Notes: generated from the sequence alone by a model not told the origin. Positions 24,856 to 33,692 are shown, counted from the first letter of the stretch. The stretch is 64,000 bases of DNA from an uncultured Flavobacteriaceae bacterium (GCA_947502975.1 CANNBV010000001.1:558001-622000), one strand, 5' to 3'. Made by a program: numbers and translations.

Positions 24856-26172
24856 TTAATACCTGTAGTATTCTGGCTTAAACGGGCCTTCAACTTTAAC
24901 ACCAATATATTCAGCTTGTTCTTCACGAAGTTCGGTAAGCTCTACGCCAATTTTTGCTAGGTGTAGTTTTGCTACTTTTTCATCTAGGTGCTTTGGTAGC
25001 ATGTACACATCGTTTTCGTAATTGTCACTATTATTCCAAAGTTCGATTTGCGCCAACGTTTGGTTTGTAAACGAGTTACTCATTACAAAACTTGGGTGAC
25101 CAGTAGCACAACCTAAGTTAACTAAACGTCCTTCTGCAAGTATAATAATGTCTTTTCCGTTAACGGTGTATTTATCAACTTGTGGTTTGATAGTGTTTTT
25201 GGTATGCCCATGATTTTGGTTTAACCACGCCATATCAATTTCATTATCAAAATGCCCAATGTTACACACAATGGCTTTATCTTTTATAGCTTCGAAGTGT
25301 TTTGCTTGAACAATATCTTTATTTCCTGTAGTAGTGATTACAATATCAGCAACAGGTGCAACAGTTTCTAATTTCTTTACTTCAAAACCATCCATAGCAG
25401 CTTGTAATGCACAAATAGGATCGATTTCTGTAACGGTTACGATACTTCCTGCCCCTCTAAACGATGCTGCGGTACCTTTACCAACATCGCCATAACCACA
25501 AACCACAACACGTTTTCCTGCTAACATCACATCGGTAGCACGACGAATAGCATCAACGGCACTTTCTTTACAACCGTATTTATTGTCGAATTTAGACTTT
25601 GTAACAGAATCATTAACGTTAATAGCTGGCATTGGTAATGTGCCATTTTTTACACGTTCGTATAATCTGTGTACACCAGTTGTTGTTTCTTCACTTAAAC
25701 CTTTGATACCAGATACTAATTCTGGATACTTGTCTAGCACCATGTTCGTTAAATCGCCACCATCATCAAGAATCATATTTAAAGGCTGCCTGTCTTCACC
25801 GAAGAATAAAGTTTGCTCAATACACCAATCAAATTCTTCTTCAGTCATGTCTTTCCAAGCGTAAACCGCTGTTCCAGCAGCAGCAATAGCCGCAGCCGCT
25901 TGGTCTTGTGTTGAGAATATATTACAAGAACTCCAAGTCACTTCTGCACCAAGAGCCTGTAAGGTTTCAATTAAAACCGCGGTTTGAATTGTCATGTGTA
26001 AGCATCCAGCTATTCTTGCACCTTTAAGAGGTTGTGAATCTTTGTATTCTTCACGAAGACTCATCAATCCTGGCATTTCAGCTTCGGCTAATTCTATTTC
26101 TTTTCGTCCCCAATCTGCTAAAGAGATATCTTTTACTTTACTGGCCACGTAAGGAATTGTTTTTGTACTCAT
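24856..26172 (-). CDS. ahcY: S-adenosylhomocysteine hydrolase
   Basis: An enzyme of 438 residues that splits S-adenosylhomocysteine into adenosine and homocysteine, keeping methylation reactions running. Clear motifs: [41 protein letters not shown], the NAD-binding [16 protein letters not shown], and the C-terminal [14 protein letters not shown]. It ends KPEYYRY as the family does. ATG at 26178 would add two residues (MT); the ATG at 26172 giving MSTKTIPYV was preferred because it matches relatives. It is divergent from the phosphopantetheinyl transferase gene; a TATCTTTG -7 box lies 105 bases upstream. Single-gene unit with terminator. Confidence 0.96.
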   Translation of the reverse strand: MSTKTIPYVASKVKDISLADWGRKEIELAEAEMPGLMSLREEYKDSQPLKGARIAGCLHMTIQTAVLIETLQALGAEVTWSSCNIFSTQDQAAAAIAAAGTAVYAWKDMTEEEFDWCIEQTLFFGEDRQPLNMILDDGGDLTNMVLDKYPELVSGIKGLSEETTTGVHRLYERVKNGTLPMPAINVNDSVTKSKFDNKYGCKESAVDAIRRATDVMLAGKRVVVCGYGDVGKGTAASFRGAGSIVTVTEIDPICALQAAMDGFEVKKLETVAPVADIVITTTGNKDIVQAKHFEAIKDKAIVCNIGHFDNEIDMAWLNQNHGHTKNTIKPQVDKYTVNGKDIIILAEGRLVNLGCATGHPSFVMSNSFTNQTLAQIELWNNSDNYENDVYMLPKHLDEKVAKLHLAKIGVELTELREEQAEYIGVKVEGPFKPEYYRY

Positions 26173-26276
26173 AGTCACTTTTTTCTTTTGTTTAAAAACC
26201 TAATCTTGGATTGGGATTACTGGGTAAAATTTGGTTAAATTCGCTTATCAAATTTGTTCATCCCTCTTAGGCTGTG

Positions 26277-26284
26277 CAAAGATA
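26277..26284 (-). promoter_or_regulatory. -7 box TATCTTTG for ahcY
   Basis: On the minus strand TATCTTTG then CAC. It implies a leader of about 95 bases for ahcY, in which I could not recognise any SAM or SAH riboswitch. No convincing -33 box. Confidence 0.5.
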
Positions 26285-26307
26285 ACTATTAACTTTCAGA
26301 ATATTAA

Positions 26308-26934
26308 ATGCCTTTATACAAAACCATTACTCCAAATTCACAAACTACTGTTAAAATCTGGAAGATTACAGAGTCTTATGAACAGCTCATGGAAATTGTG
26401 GATTTAAAACCAAATTCTTTAGAACGTGTTTTAGGTATGAAGAGTGAATTGCATCAACGTGGATTTTTAAGTGTACGATGGTTATTAAGAGCTTTTGGAT
26501 ATACAGATCAAGATTTATTTTATGATGAGTTTGGGAAACCACATTTGAAAGATGGTAGACACATATCGATATCGCATTCGTTTAACTTTTCTGCAGTAAT
26601 CATAAGTGATTTAATTATTGGGATTGATGTTGAAAAACAACGTGATAAAATTTCAATTATAGCACATAAATTTGTGGATTATGAATTTGATTATTTAGAT
26701 GAAACAGTAGAAGATTATATTAAGAAACTAACTGTGATTTGGTGTGCAAAAGAATCACTTTATAAGCTATATTGCACTCCAGGATTGAGTTTTAAAGCCC
26801 ATTGTTTAGTGATTCCTTTTACTATTGAAGATGAAAATACCGTAGCTTGGATAGATTATAACGATGTTAAAAGTAAGTATACTATCGAATTTTTAGAATT
26901 TGAAGGTTTCACTTGTGCCTACGCGATTGCCTAA
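26308..26934 (+). CDS. 4'-phosphopantetheinyl transferase superfamily protein
   Basis: A 208-residue Sfp-like enzyme that transfers phosphopantetheine from CoA to a carrier protein serine. The metal-binding motifs GIDVEKQ (about 110-116) and WCAKESLYK (about 150-158) are both intact, and ISISHSFNFSAVII gives the conserved HS pair. It is the two-domain Sfp type rather than AcpS. The carrier it serves cannot be told; no polyketide or peptide synthase genes are nearby. It is the first gene of a long run and its stop overlaps the pcrB start by one base. Confidence 0.88.
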   Translation: MPLYKTITPNSQTTVKIWKITESYEQLMEIVDLKPNSLERVLGMKSELHQRGFLSVRWLLRAFGYTDQDLFYDEFGKPHLKDGRHISISHSFNFSAVIISDLIIGIDVEKQRDKISIIAHKFVDYEFDYLDETVEDYIKKLTVIWCAKESLYKLYCTPGLSFKAHCLVIPFTIEDENTVAWIDYNDVKSKYTIEFLEFEGFTCAYAIA

Positions 26935-27656
26935 TGTCTATATATCAAAATATATTAGAAGCTATTGATAACGATGAAAAACTATTCGCGGTTTTAATTG
27001 ACCCTGATAAATTTTCATTAGCAGATACTGAAAAATTTATTAAAAACGTTAATGCATCTATCACAACACATATTTTTGTTGGAGGGAGTACTGTTGATGA
27101 AAATGATACAGTAGCTTTAGTTAGGAATATTAAGAAACATACCAATTTACCAGTGGTTTTATTTCCAGGAGATGTTACTCAAATAACAGATCAAGCAGAC
27201 GCATTATTGTTTTTGTCTTTATTGTCTAGTAGAAATGCAGAATATTTAATTAGTAAGCATGTAGAAGCAGTTTCAAAATTAAGAGATTCTAGTTTAGAAG
27301 TGATTCCAACTGGTTATCTTTTGATTGAAAGTGGTGTGAAAACGGCTGTAGAAAAGGTTACAAAAAGTAAACCAATAGACAGAGAGAATATTCAATATAT
27401 TGTTGATACGGCAAGCGCAGGACAGTTTTTAGGGATGAGCTTAATATATTTGGAAGCTGGTAGTGGCGCCAAACAGCCTTTAACTAGTGAGATCATAAAA
27501 GCAGTAAAAAAAGAATTGAAAATTCCATTAATAGTTGGTGGTGGATTAAGAACTAAATATCAAATTGAAAACGCATATTTGGCTGGTGCAGATATGGTAG
27601 TTGTAGGAACAGCTTTTGAGGAAGATGAAGCTTTTTTTGAAGAATTAAAAAAATAA
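26934..27656 (+). CDS. pcrB: Geranylgeranylglyceryl/heptaprenylglyceryl phosphate synthase family protein
   Basis: A 240-residue TIM-barrel prenyltransferase joining sn-glycerol-1-phosphate to a polyprenyl diphosphate, the first step of an archaeal-type ether lipid. Visible: FAVLIDPDK, FVGGSTVDEN, LLFLSLLSSRNAEYLI, YLEAGSGA and the phosphate-binding LIVGGGLRT ... GADMVVVGTA. Bacteroidota members of this family have been studied as true GGGP synthases, but the chain length used here is not readable by eye. The frame continues upstream to 26913; the ATG at 26934, overlapping the previous stop (TAATG), was chosen. Why a bacterium keeps this enzyme remains poorly explained. Confidence 0.9.
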   Translation: MSIYQNILEAIDNDEKLFAVLIDPDKFSLADTEKFIKNVNASITTHIFVGGSTVDENDTVALVRNIKKHTNLPVVLFPGDVTQITDQADALLFLSLLSSRNAEYLISKHVEAVSKLRDSSLEVIPTGYLLIESGVKTAVEKVTKSKPIDRENIQYIVDTASAGQFLGMSLIYLEAGSGAKQPLTSEIIKAVKKELKIPLIVGGGLRTKYQIENAYLAGADMVVVGTAFEEDEAFFEELKK

Positions 27657-27660
27657 CTTG

Positions 27661-27921
27661 ATGAAAATATCAGTAGAACTAACATTAACTCCATTACAGG
27701 ACGATTTTGAACCTGCAATCATTCATTTTATAAAAAAACTAAGAGCATCTAATGTGAAAGTTTTAGAAAATCCATTGAGCACTCAAGTGTATGGCGATTA
27801 TGATGAAGTGATGCAACTATTAACTTTTGAAGTAAAAGAAGCTTTTGAGCTTATAGAACGAGGCTTGCTTTACATGAAAATAGTAAAATCAGACAGACAC
27901 GATTATGAGCCCCATTTTTGA
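27661..27921 (+). CDS. MTH1187/YkoF-like thiamine-binding family protein
   Basis: An 86-residue ferredoxin-like protein (MKISVELTLTPLQDDFEPAI, VYGDYDEVMQLL) of the MTH1187/YkoF-like superfamily. Some members bind thiamine or its pyrimidine half; others act in stress responses. Its end overlaps the start of the PnuT-like transporter by 17 bases, which supports the thiamine reading. The upstream TTG at 27658 is two codons earlier in frequency terms but ATG at 27661 is the natural start, four bases after the pcrB stop. Cytoplasmic, no signal. Confidence 0.75.
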   Translation: MKISVELTLTPLQDDFEPAIIHFIKKLRASNVKVLENPLSTQVYGDYDEVMQLLTFEVKEAFELIERGLLYMKIVKSDRHDYEPHF

Positions 27922-28537
27922 TTTTTTTCTTGAACCTTACAGGAATAGGGAAACATTTTTAATAGTTTTAGAAGCTATAGCTTTTGTATTTGGTATCGCA
28001 AGTGTAATTTATGCGAAACGAGAAAATATTCTAGTTTATCCCACGGGTTTGGTAGCTACAGTAATTACTGTTTATATTTTTTTTGAAGATGAGTTTTTAG
28101 GTGATATGATGATGAATTTTTATTATTCTGTTATGAGTATTTATGGCTGGTGGAACTGGTCTAGAAAAAAAGAGGATAAATATGTGGTACCTATTTCTAG
28201 AACAAATTCAAAAGAAAAAATCATTGGTTTTGGTATGTTTATTATAACTATGGTGGTCACTTATTTGGTGTATAGAGGGTATGGCACAGAAATAACATCG
28301 TCAAACTATATTGATATTTTTACTTCAGGTGTTTTCTTTACGGCTATGTGGTTTATGGCGAATAAAAAATTAGAAAACTGGACACTTTGGATCTTTGCTG
28401 ATATCATTACAGTGCCGCTTTATGCCTACAGAGGTTGGGGCATGTTATCACTTCAATATTTAATCTTTACTATATTAGCCATCCAAGGTTACATTGCATG
28501 GAAGAAAAGTATAAACAACAACCCGCAAACTGCATAA
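27905..28537 (+). CDS. pnuT: PnuC-family vitamin transporter, probable thiamine transporter PnuT
   Basis: A 210-residue inner-membrane protein with about seven helices. PnuC family motifs: MMMNFYYSVMSIYGWWNW in helix 3-4 and LENWTLWIFADIITVPLY later, with NFYY and the paired Trp residues that line the substrate site. PnuC proteins carry nicotinamide riboside, PnuT thiamine, PnuX riboflavin by facilitated diffusion with intracellular trapping. Thiamine is inferred from the YkoF-like gene overlapping upstream and the TPP-riboswitch receptor 3 kb downstream. A kinase gene starts inside its 3' end, fitting a metabolic trapping step. No riboswitch was seen directly ahead of this operon. Confidence 0.8.
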   Translation: MSPIFDFFLEPYRNRETFLIVLEAIAFVFGIASVIYAKRENILVYPTGLVATVITVYIFFEDEFLGDMMMNFYYSVMSIYGWWNWSRKKEDKYVVPISRTNSKEKIIGFGMFIITMVVTYLVYRGYGTEITSSNYIDIFTSGVFFTAMWFMANKKLENWTLWIFADIITVPLYAYRGWGMLSLQYLIFTILAIQGYIAWKKSINNNPQTA

Positions 28538-29064
28538 AAGTAGTTTTGTTTGGGCCAGAATCTACGGGAAAAACTACCTTGTCTCGCCAATTAGCTAGAT
28601 ATTACAACTCTATTTGGGTGCCTGAATATGCGCGTGAATATCTTCAAGATAAGTGGAACAACGAACGAAAAACTTGTGAGCCTGATGATTTATTGCCTAT
28701 TGCTGAAGGGCAAATGAAATTAGAAAATGAATTAGCTCAAAAAACAGATTCGGTTTTAGTTTGTGATACGGATTTGTTGGAAACTAAAGTATATTCCGAA
28801 GCCTATTATATCGGAAGCTGTGATCCTATTCTTGAGAAATATGCTTTAAAAAACACATACGATTTATATTTTTTAACCTATATTGATACACCTTGGGAAG
28901 CTGATGATTTAAGGGATAAACCAAATGATAGAGAAGAAATGTTTGAGGCGTTTCAAAATGAATTAATTAAACAAAACCGACCATATGTGCTGTTGAAAGG
29001 TAACAAAAGAGAACGTCTTGAAACAGCAGTAAAGCATATTGATAAATTACTAAAGCATACCTAA
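28498..29064 (+). CDS. NadR-like P-loop kinase (vitamin trapping candidate)
   Basis: A 188-residue ATPase/kinase. Walker A is FGPESTGKTTLSRQL at about residues 18-31; VPEYAREYL, CDTDLLETKVYSE and the late DDLRDKPNDREE follow the pattern of the ribosylnicotinamide kinase domain of NadR. In NadR-type genes next to PnuC the kinase phosphorylates nicotinamide riboside. Here the neighbour looks like a thiamine transporter, so either the kinase acts on thiamine or the transporter on nicotinamide riboside; the sequence does not settle this. The ATG at 28498 was chosen over the upstream 28435 because it lies just before the conserved domain; it overlaps pnuT by 40 bases. Its stop overlaps the next start. 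Confidence 0.8.
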   Translation: MEEKYKQQPANCIKVVLFGPESTGKTTLSRQLARYYNSIWVPEYAREYLQDKWNNERKTCEPDDLLPIAEGQMKLENELAQKTDSVLVCDTDLLETKVYSEAYYIGSCDPILEKYALKNTYDLYFLTYIDTPWEADDLRDKPNDREEMFEAFQNELIKQNRPYVLLKGNKRERLETAVKHIDKLLKHT

Positions 29065-30614
29065 TGTTTACTGAAAAAGATATAGAGCAAATTCATAATA
29101 AAGGCATCACATTAGACCAAGTTAATGCACAAATTAACCGCCTAAAAAACGGGATGACACATTCTCAGTTATTGGCAGCGGCTACTGTCGGTAGGGGTAT
29201 TCATAGTTTTGATAGTAACGAAATTAATGAATTGATAGAATTATACACTGCTCAAAAGGAACAATGGGATTTGCTCAAGTTTGTACCAGCCTCAGGAGCA
29301 GCAACACGGATGTTTAAGTTCTTATTCCAATTTTTACAACGATTTAATACATCAAAAGATGATATAAAAAAATATGTTGAAAAATATGGAGATCCTTTGA
29401 TTGAAATATTTGTGTCTAACTTAGAACACTTTCCTTTTTATGAAGAAGTAATAATTAAAGCTAAGGATCAAGTTCCAAATTTTGAAAGCCTATCTCGTGA
29501 AGAACAATATTTTCAGTTTGTAAAAACAATGCTAGATGAAGATGGATTAAATTATAGTTTTTTCCCTAAGGGATTACTCCCATTTCATAAGTATGCTAAT
29601 ACATATGTCACGGCTTTTGAGGAGCATTTATATGAATCAACATTGTATGCTTCTTCAAAAGGAAATGCAAAATTACATTTTACAGTTTCAGAAAAACATC
29701 ATAAGTATTTTTTAGAACAATTAGAAAACATAAAACCTCAGTTAAATGAAATTACTGATGCTAATTTTGATGTGTCGTTTTCATATCAAAAAGAAGCTAC
29801 AGAAACATTAGCCTTAACTAAAGAGAATAAAGTCTTTAGAAATGATGATGGTTCAATTTTATTTAGACCAGGTGGGCATGGTGCTTTACTCGAAAATCTA
29901 AATGATTTAGATAGCGATGTCATTTTTATAAAAAATATTGATAATATCGTTGTAAAAGAGAAGAACAAATCAGACTCAAAATACAAGCAATTGCTAGCAG
30001 GAGTTTTATTGAAAGCTCAAAATCAGGTTTTTGATTATTTACGTCAATTGGATGATGGTGAGATAGATGATGCAGATATTACAGCAATGGCTTATTTTTT
30101 AAGAAAGCAACTAAGTGTTTATATCGACCCAGATTTTGGTGATTTTAGTTTTGATGAGAAAACGAATTACTTAAAAGAGAAGTTTAACCGCCCTATTCGT
30201 GTTTGTGGCATGGTGAAAAATGAAGGAGAACCTGGTGGTGGTCCATTCTGGGTTAAGGATGCAAATGGAGAAATATCATTACAAATCGTAGAATTTGCCC
30301 AGATTGATTTTAGCCAAAAATCACAGCAATCTATTGTTTATAAAGCATCACATTTTAATCCAACAGATTTGGTGTGCGCTGTAAAAAACTATAAAGGCGA
30401 AAAGTTTAATTTATTAGATTATGTAGATCCAGAAGCTGCTTTTATTACAATGAAAACACAAAATGGTGTTGATATACAAGCCTTAGAACTTCCTGGATTA
30501 TGGAATGGTAGTATGGCTCACTGGAACTCCATTTTTGTTGAAGTTCCTGTGGAAACCTTTAATCCTGTAAAAACGGTAAATGATTTATTAAAACCAGCAC
30601 ATCAAGTTACATAA
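29064..30614 (+). CDS. DUF4301 protein, nucleotidyltransferase-like
   Basis: A 516-residue cytoplasmic protein of the DUF4301 family, function unknown. Two stretches recall sugar nucleotidyltransferases of the UDP-glucose pyrophosphorylase type: FVPASGAATRMFK at about 74-86, in place of the nucleotide-binding loop, and RPGGHGALLENLNDLDSDVIFIKNIDN at about 270 (split: RPGGHGALLENL then DVIFIKNIDN), in place of the uridine-binding and metal region. An unknown nucleotidyl transfer is therefore possible. It overlaps the kinase upstream by one base and arfB downstream by one base, so its expression is locked to both. Confidence 0.75.
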   Translation: MFTEKDIEQIHNKGITLDQVNAQINRLKNGMTHSQLLAAATVGRGIHSFDSNEINELIELYTAQKEQWDLLKFVPASGAATRMFKFLFQFLQRFNTSKDDIKKYVEKYGDPLIEIFVSNLEHFPFYEEVIIKAKDQVPNFESLSREEQYFQFVKTMLDEDGLNYSFFPKGLLPFHKYANTYVTAFEEHLYESTLYASSKGNAKLHFTVSEKHHKYFLEQLENIKPQLNEITDANFDVSFSYQKEATETLALTKENKVFRNDDGSILFRPGGHGALLENLNDLDSDVIFIKNIDNIVVKEKNKSDSKYKQLLAGVLLKAQNQVFDYLRQLDDGEIDDADITAMAYFLRKQLSVYIDPDFGDFSFDEKTNYLKEKFNRPIRVCGMVKNEGEPGGGPFWVKDANGEISLQIVEFAQIDFSQKSQQSIVYKASHFNPTDLVCAVKNYKGEKFNLLDYVDPEAAFITMKTQNGVDIQALELPGLWNGSMAHWNSIFVEVPVETFNPVKTVNDLLKPAHQVT

Positions 30615-31021
30615 TGTTTAACGAGGACGTTTTAGTAAAGGAATTGACTTTTAAAGCTGTTAGAAGTTCAGGAAGTGGAGGACAACATGTAAATAAAGTT
30701 TCATCCAAAATTGAATTATTTTTCAGTGTAAATGACTCCTTAACTCTAGATGAAGCTCAAAAAAGTACGCTTCAAAAGAAATTGCAAAATAGACTTACTA
30801 AAGAAGGTGTTTTGATTTTACAATGCGGTACATCTCGAAGTCAGCATAAAAATAAAGATATCGTTATTCAACGTTTTTTAAAGTTGATTAAAGACGCTTT
30901 AGTAGAAGAAAAACAACGAATACCAACAAAAATCCCTAGAGCAGTAATTCGTAAACGACTTAAAAGCAAGAGATATAATTCTGAAAAAAAGACAAATAGG
31001 AAGAAGCCTAATGTTGATTAA
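30614..31021 (+). CDS. arfB: Alternative ribosome-rescue factor ArfB (peptidyl-tRNA hydrolase)
   Basis: A 135-residue codon-independent release factor that frees stalled ribosomes. The catalytic GGQ is at residues 22-24 (SSGSGGQHVNKVSSKIEL) and the long basic tail (IPRAVIRKRLKSKR, then KKTNRKK) that enters the empty mRNA channel is complete. It overlaps DUF4301 by one base and ends the seven-gene run begun at 26308. Next comes the promoter of the TPP leader, with no terminator in between that I can see. Confidence 0.93.
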   Translation: MFNEDVLVKELTFKAVRSSGSGGQHVNKVSSKIELFFSVNDSLTLDEAQKSTLQKKLQNRLTKEGVLILQCGTSRSQHKNKDIVIQRFLKLIKDALVEEKQRIPTKIPRAVIRKRLKSKRYNSEKKTNRKKPNVD

Positions 31022-31036
31022 AAAATATACTAATTC

Positions 31037-31069
31037 TTGTTTTTAATTGAGAATTCGTTCTTACATTTG
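31037..31069 (+). promoter_or_regulatory. Promoter ahead of the TPP riboswitch
   Basis: TTG (31037-31039), 22-base spacer, TACATTTG (31062-31069), then GCAGC. Transcription would start about 31076, just before the aptamer. Confidence 0.7.
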
Positions 31070-31080
31070 CAGCGTTCTCA

Positions 31081-31237
31081 AAAAGGGGTGCTCGATTGAT
31101 TGACGATTGATGATGTCTGATTAACGATTGCTGAATAAAAATACTTCAAAAATCTAAAGTCAGAAATCTAAAATCTAAAATCTATTTGGCTGAGATCATA
31201 CCCATAGAACCTAGAACAGGTAATGCTGTTTAGGAAT
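31081..31237 (+). ncRNA. TPP (THI-box) riboswitch with enlarged P3 arm
   Basis: The conserved parts are all present: AGGGGTGC at the 5' side, GGCTGAGATCATACCC, GAACCTAGAACAGGTAATGC and the closing TTTAGGAA. Binding of thiamine pyrophosphate should lower expression of the TonB receptor that starts at 31353. About 95 bases separate the 5' element from CTGAGA; this variable P3 region is filled with two arrays of seven-base units (31093-31134 and 31150-31184). The expression platform is not clear: a family B hairpin and a hairpin beside the start codon both lie downstream. Confidence 0.92.
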
Positions 31238-31247
31238 TTAAGGATAC

Positions 31248-31277
31248 TGTCATGCTGAACTTGTTTCAGCATCTCAT
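31248..31277 (+). repeat. Family B repeat, copy 3, between aptamer and coding region
   Basis: TGTCATGCTGAACTTGTTTC then AGCATCTCAT, the simple outer hairpin, starts eleven bases after the aptamer. Its stem (TGCTGAA/TTCAGCA) will form in the leader RNA. Confidence 0.8.
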
Positions 31278-31328
31278 TATTCAAAACATCATTTTTATTA
31301 ACAATAAAGAATAATTACCTCTTTTTAT

Positions 31329-31351
31329 TCGATTATAATTTATGTAATCGA
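31329..31351 (+). promoter_or_regulatory. Hairpin beside the start codon of the thiamine receptor
   Basis: TCGATTA, loop TAATTTATG, TAATCGA; the stem ends one base before the ATG at 31353. In a group that does not rely on Shine-Dalgarno sites, this could control access to the start codon as the expression platform. Confidence 0.4.
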
Positions 31352-31352
31352 C

Positions 31353-33692
31353 ATGAAAAATTTATTTCTTTTTTTAGCACTTTTTGTGCTATCGGTCAGT
31401 GCACAGGCACAACAAACATTTAAAGTATTTGGCGTTTTTACAATTGAATCAGGCGAATCTCTACCAGGAGTGTCTGTTTTAATTAAAGGAACACAAATAG
31501 GTACAACAACTGATTTTGAAGGAAAGTATCAGCTACAATTAAAAGAAGGACAATATACTTTAGTATATAATTATATGGGGCCTTCAACAATTGAAAGATC
31601 TTTCTATTTAGATTCAGATTTAGAACTAAATGTTCAATTAGGTAAAGAACCTGAAAAGCTAGACGAAGTTCTAGTAAGCGCAGTTCGTGTAAGCGCAGAT
31701 TCACCAATTACACATTCCAACGTTTCGAAAGAAGAATTGGCAAAGCGAAATTTAGGGCAAGACATTCCAATTTTGCTTAATTATTTACCATCGGTAGTCA
31801 CTACAAGTGATGCTGGTGCTGGTGTTGGTTATACTGGAATTAGAGTACGTGGTACAGATGCTACCCGAGTTAATGTAACCATCAATGGTATTCCGTATAA
31901 TGACCCTGAAAGTCAAGGAACATTTTGGGTGAACTTAGGAGATTTTGCATCCTCAACAGAGAGTTTACAGTTGCAGCGAGGTGTAGGAACATCTACAAAT
32001 GGCTCTGGTGCTTTTGGAGCTAGCTTGAATTTATTGACTGATGCGTTTTCTAAGAAAGCTTCGGGAGAAATTTCTAATAGTGTTGGTAGTTTTAATACAC
32101 GCAAACATACCGTTAAATTAAGTACAGGTCTACTAAATGATCATTTTGAGGTTTCAGGACGTTTTTCAAAAATAGATTCTGATGGTTATGTAGACCGTGC
32201 ATTTACAGATTTAAAATCGTATTTTCTCCAAGGGATTTATAAAGATGACAATACTTTAATTAAGGTATTGACTTTTGGTAATGAGGAACGCACGTATCAA
32301 TCTTGGTTTGGTTTAACAGCAGAGCAATTGCAAGAAAACCGTCGACAAAATCCATATACTTACGAGAATGAAACGGATAATTATTGGCAGGACCACTATC
32401 AGTTTCATTGGAATCAACGATTTGATAACAGATGGTCCACTAATTTAGGTTTGAATTATACCCAAGGTAGAGGTTATTTTGAACAATACAGACCAGAAGA
32501 ATCTGCTGAAGACTTTGCTAATTTAATTACAGATGATTCTGACGTTATTGTAAGACGTTGGTTAGATAACGATTTTCATGTACTTAATGCAAATGTTACA
32601 TATAAAAATTCAGGTATAGAGGTCATTACAGGACTTTCTGTTAGTAGTTATACAGGAGACCATTTTGGGGAAGTGATTTGGGGAAGTGATTTAACTATGA
32701 ACACCAATATCAGAGACCGTTATTACCAAGGAGATGCTACTAAAAATGATTTTAGTGTATTCTCTAAAGCAACATTTAAAATCGTTGAGAAATTAATGGG
32801 TTATGTAGATTTACAAGGACGATTTGTTAGATACAAAACCAATGGTTTAAATTCTGATAGAGCTATTTTTGTTACAGATGCTGCGTTTGATTTCTTTAAT
32901 CCAAAGGCTGGTTTAACCTATAAAAGTTCAGATAACAATAGCTTTTATGTGTCTTATGCTAGGGCTAATAGAGAACCAAACAGAGATGATTTTGAAAATG
33001 GTGTTACCGAAAATGAGACCTTAAATGATATAGAATTAGGTTGGAGATATGCCAGCCCAAAAGTTGCAGTGAATACTAACTTATATTATATGTTTTATGA
33101 AAATCAATTAGTATTAACAGGAGCATTGGATGATGTTGGAAGTCCACTGAGAGCTACTAGTGGAGAAAGTTATAGGTTAGGATTAGAGGTTGACGCTAAT
33201 GTGCAGTTTACTAATTTCTTTAGTACTTCAACTAATGTTGCTGTTAGTAGGAATAAAAATAAAGATTTTAACTTTCAGCGTGATGGTGTTTTACAGAATC
33301 TAGGTGATACTAATATTTCCTTTTCACCAGAATTGGTAGTAGGTAATGCACTTAACTTTTTCCCAACTAAAGGATTGCAATTATCCTTACTAAGTAAGTA
33401 TGTTAGTGATCAATACATGGGTAATATTGATTCTAAAGCATCTAAATTAGATAGCTATTTTATAAACGATTTTAATATAGTTTATGAAGTGAAACCAAAA
33501 TCATTATTTAAGTCTATTGTGTTTTCTGGTTTAGTAAATAATATATTTAATAAGAAATATGTGTCTAACGGTTATTTCTTCACGTTTGATGATACGTGGT
33601 CTAACCCAGGAATAACTACTACTATTGAAGGCGCGGGTTATTATCCACAAGCTACAACTAACTTTTTAGTAGGAGCTACTTTAAAATTTTAA
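31353..33692 (+). CDS. TonB-dependent receptor for thiamine (TPP-riboswitch controlled)
   Basis: A 779-residue outer-membrane receptor. Signal peptide (1-19, SVSAQAQ), carboxypeptidase-like beta domain (about 24-105), plug (about 112-235: LDEVLVSAVRV, LNYLPSVVTTSDAG, GIRVRGTDATRVNVTING, SLNLLT) and a barrel to the end (NFLVGATLKF). The 5' leader contains a TPP riboswitch, which makes thiamine or a thiamine precursor the likely cargo; in other Bacteroidota such receptors occur with PnuT, found here 3 kb upstream. The ATG at 31353 follows directly after a leader hairpin. No SusD-type partner. Monocistronic. Confidence 0.88.
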   Translation: MKNLFLFLALFVLSVSAQAQQTFKVFGVFTIESGESLPGVSVLIKGTQIGTTTDFEGKYQLQLKEGQYTLVYNYMGPSTIERSFYLDSDLELNVQLGKEPEKLDEVLVSAVRVSADSPITHSNVSKEELAKRNLGQDIPILLNYLPSVVTTSDAGAGVGYTGIRVRGTDATRVNVTINGIPYNDPESQGTFWVNLGDFASSTESLQLQRGVGTSTNGSGAFGASLNLLTDAFSKKASGEISNSVGSFNTRKHTVKLSTGLLNDHFEVSGRFSKIDSDGYVDRAFTDLKSYFLQGIYKDDNTLIKVLTFGNEERTYQSWFGLTAEQLQENRRQNPYTYENETDNYWQDHYQFHWNQRFDNRWSTNLGLNYTQGRGYFEQYRPEESAEDFANLITDDSDVIVRRWLDNDFHVLNANVTYKNSGIEVITGLSVSSYTGDHFGEVIWGSDLTMNTNIRDRYYQGDATKNDFSVFSKATFKIVEKLMGYVDLQGRFVRYKTNGLNSDRAIFVTDAAFDFFNPKAGLTYKSSDNNSFYVSYARANREPNRDDFENGVTENETLNDIELGWRYASPKVAVNTNLYYMFYENQLVLTGALDDVGSPLRATSGESYRLGLEVDANVQFTNFFSTSTNVAVSRNKNKDFNFQRDGVLQNLGDTNISFSPELVVGNALNFFPTKGLQLSLLSKYVSDQYMGNIDSKASKLDSYFINDFNIVYEVKPKSLFKSIVFSGLVNNIFNKKYVSNGYFFTFDDTWSNPGITTTIEGAGYYPQATTNFLVGATLKF

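Noticed and set aside
26179-26276. Possible SAM/SAH riboswitch in the ahcY leader
   Set aside because: A leader of about 95 bases exists but I could not find the conserved blocks of any SAM or SAH riboswitch class.
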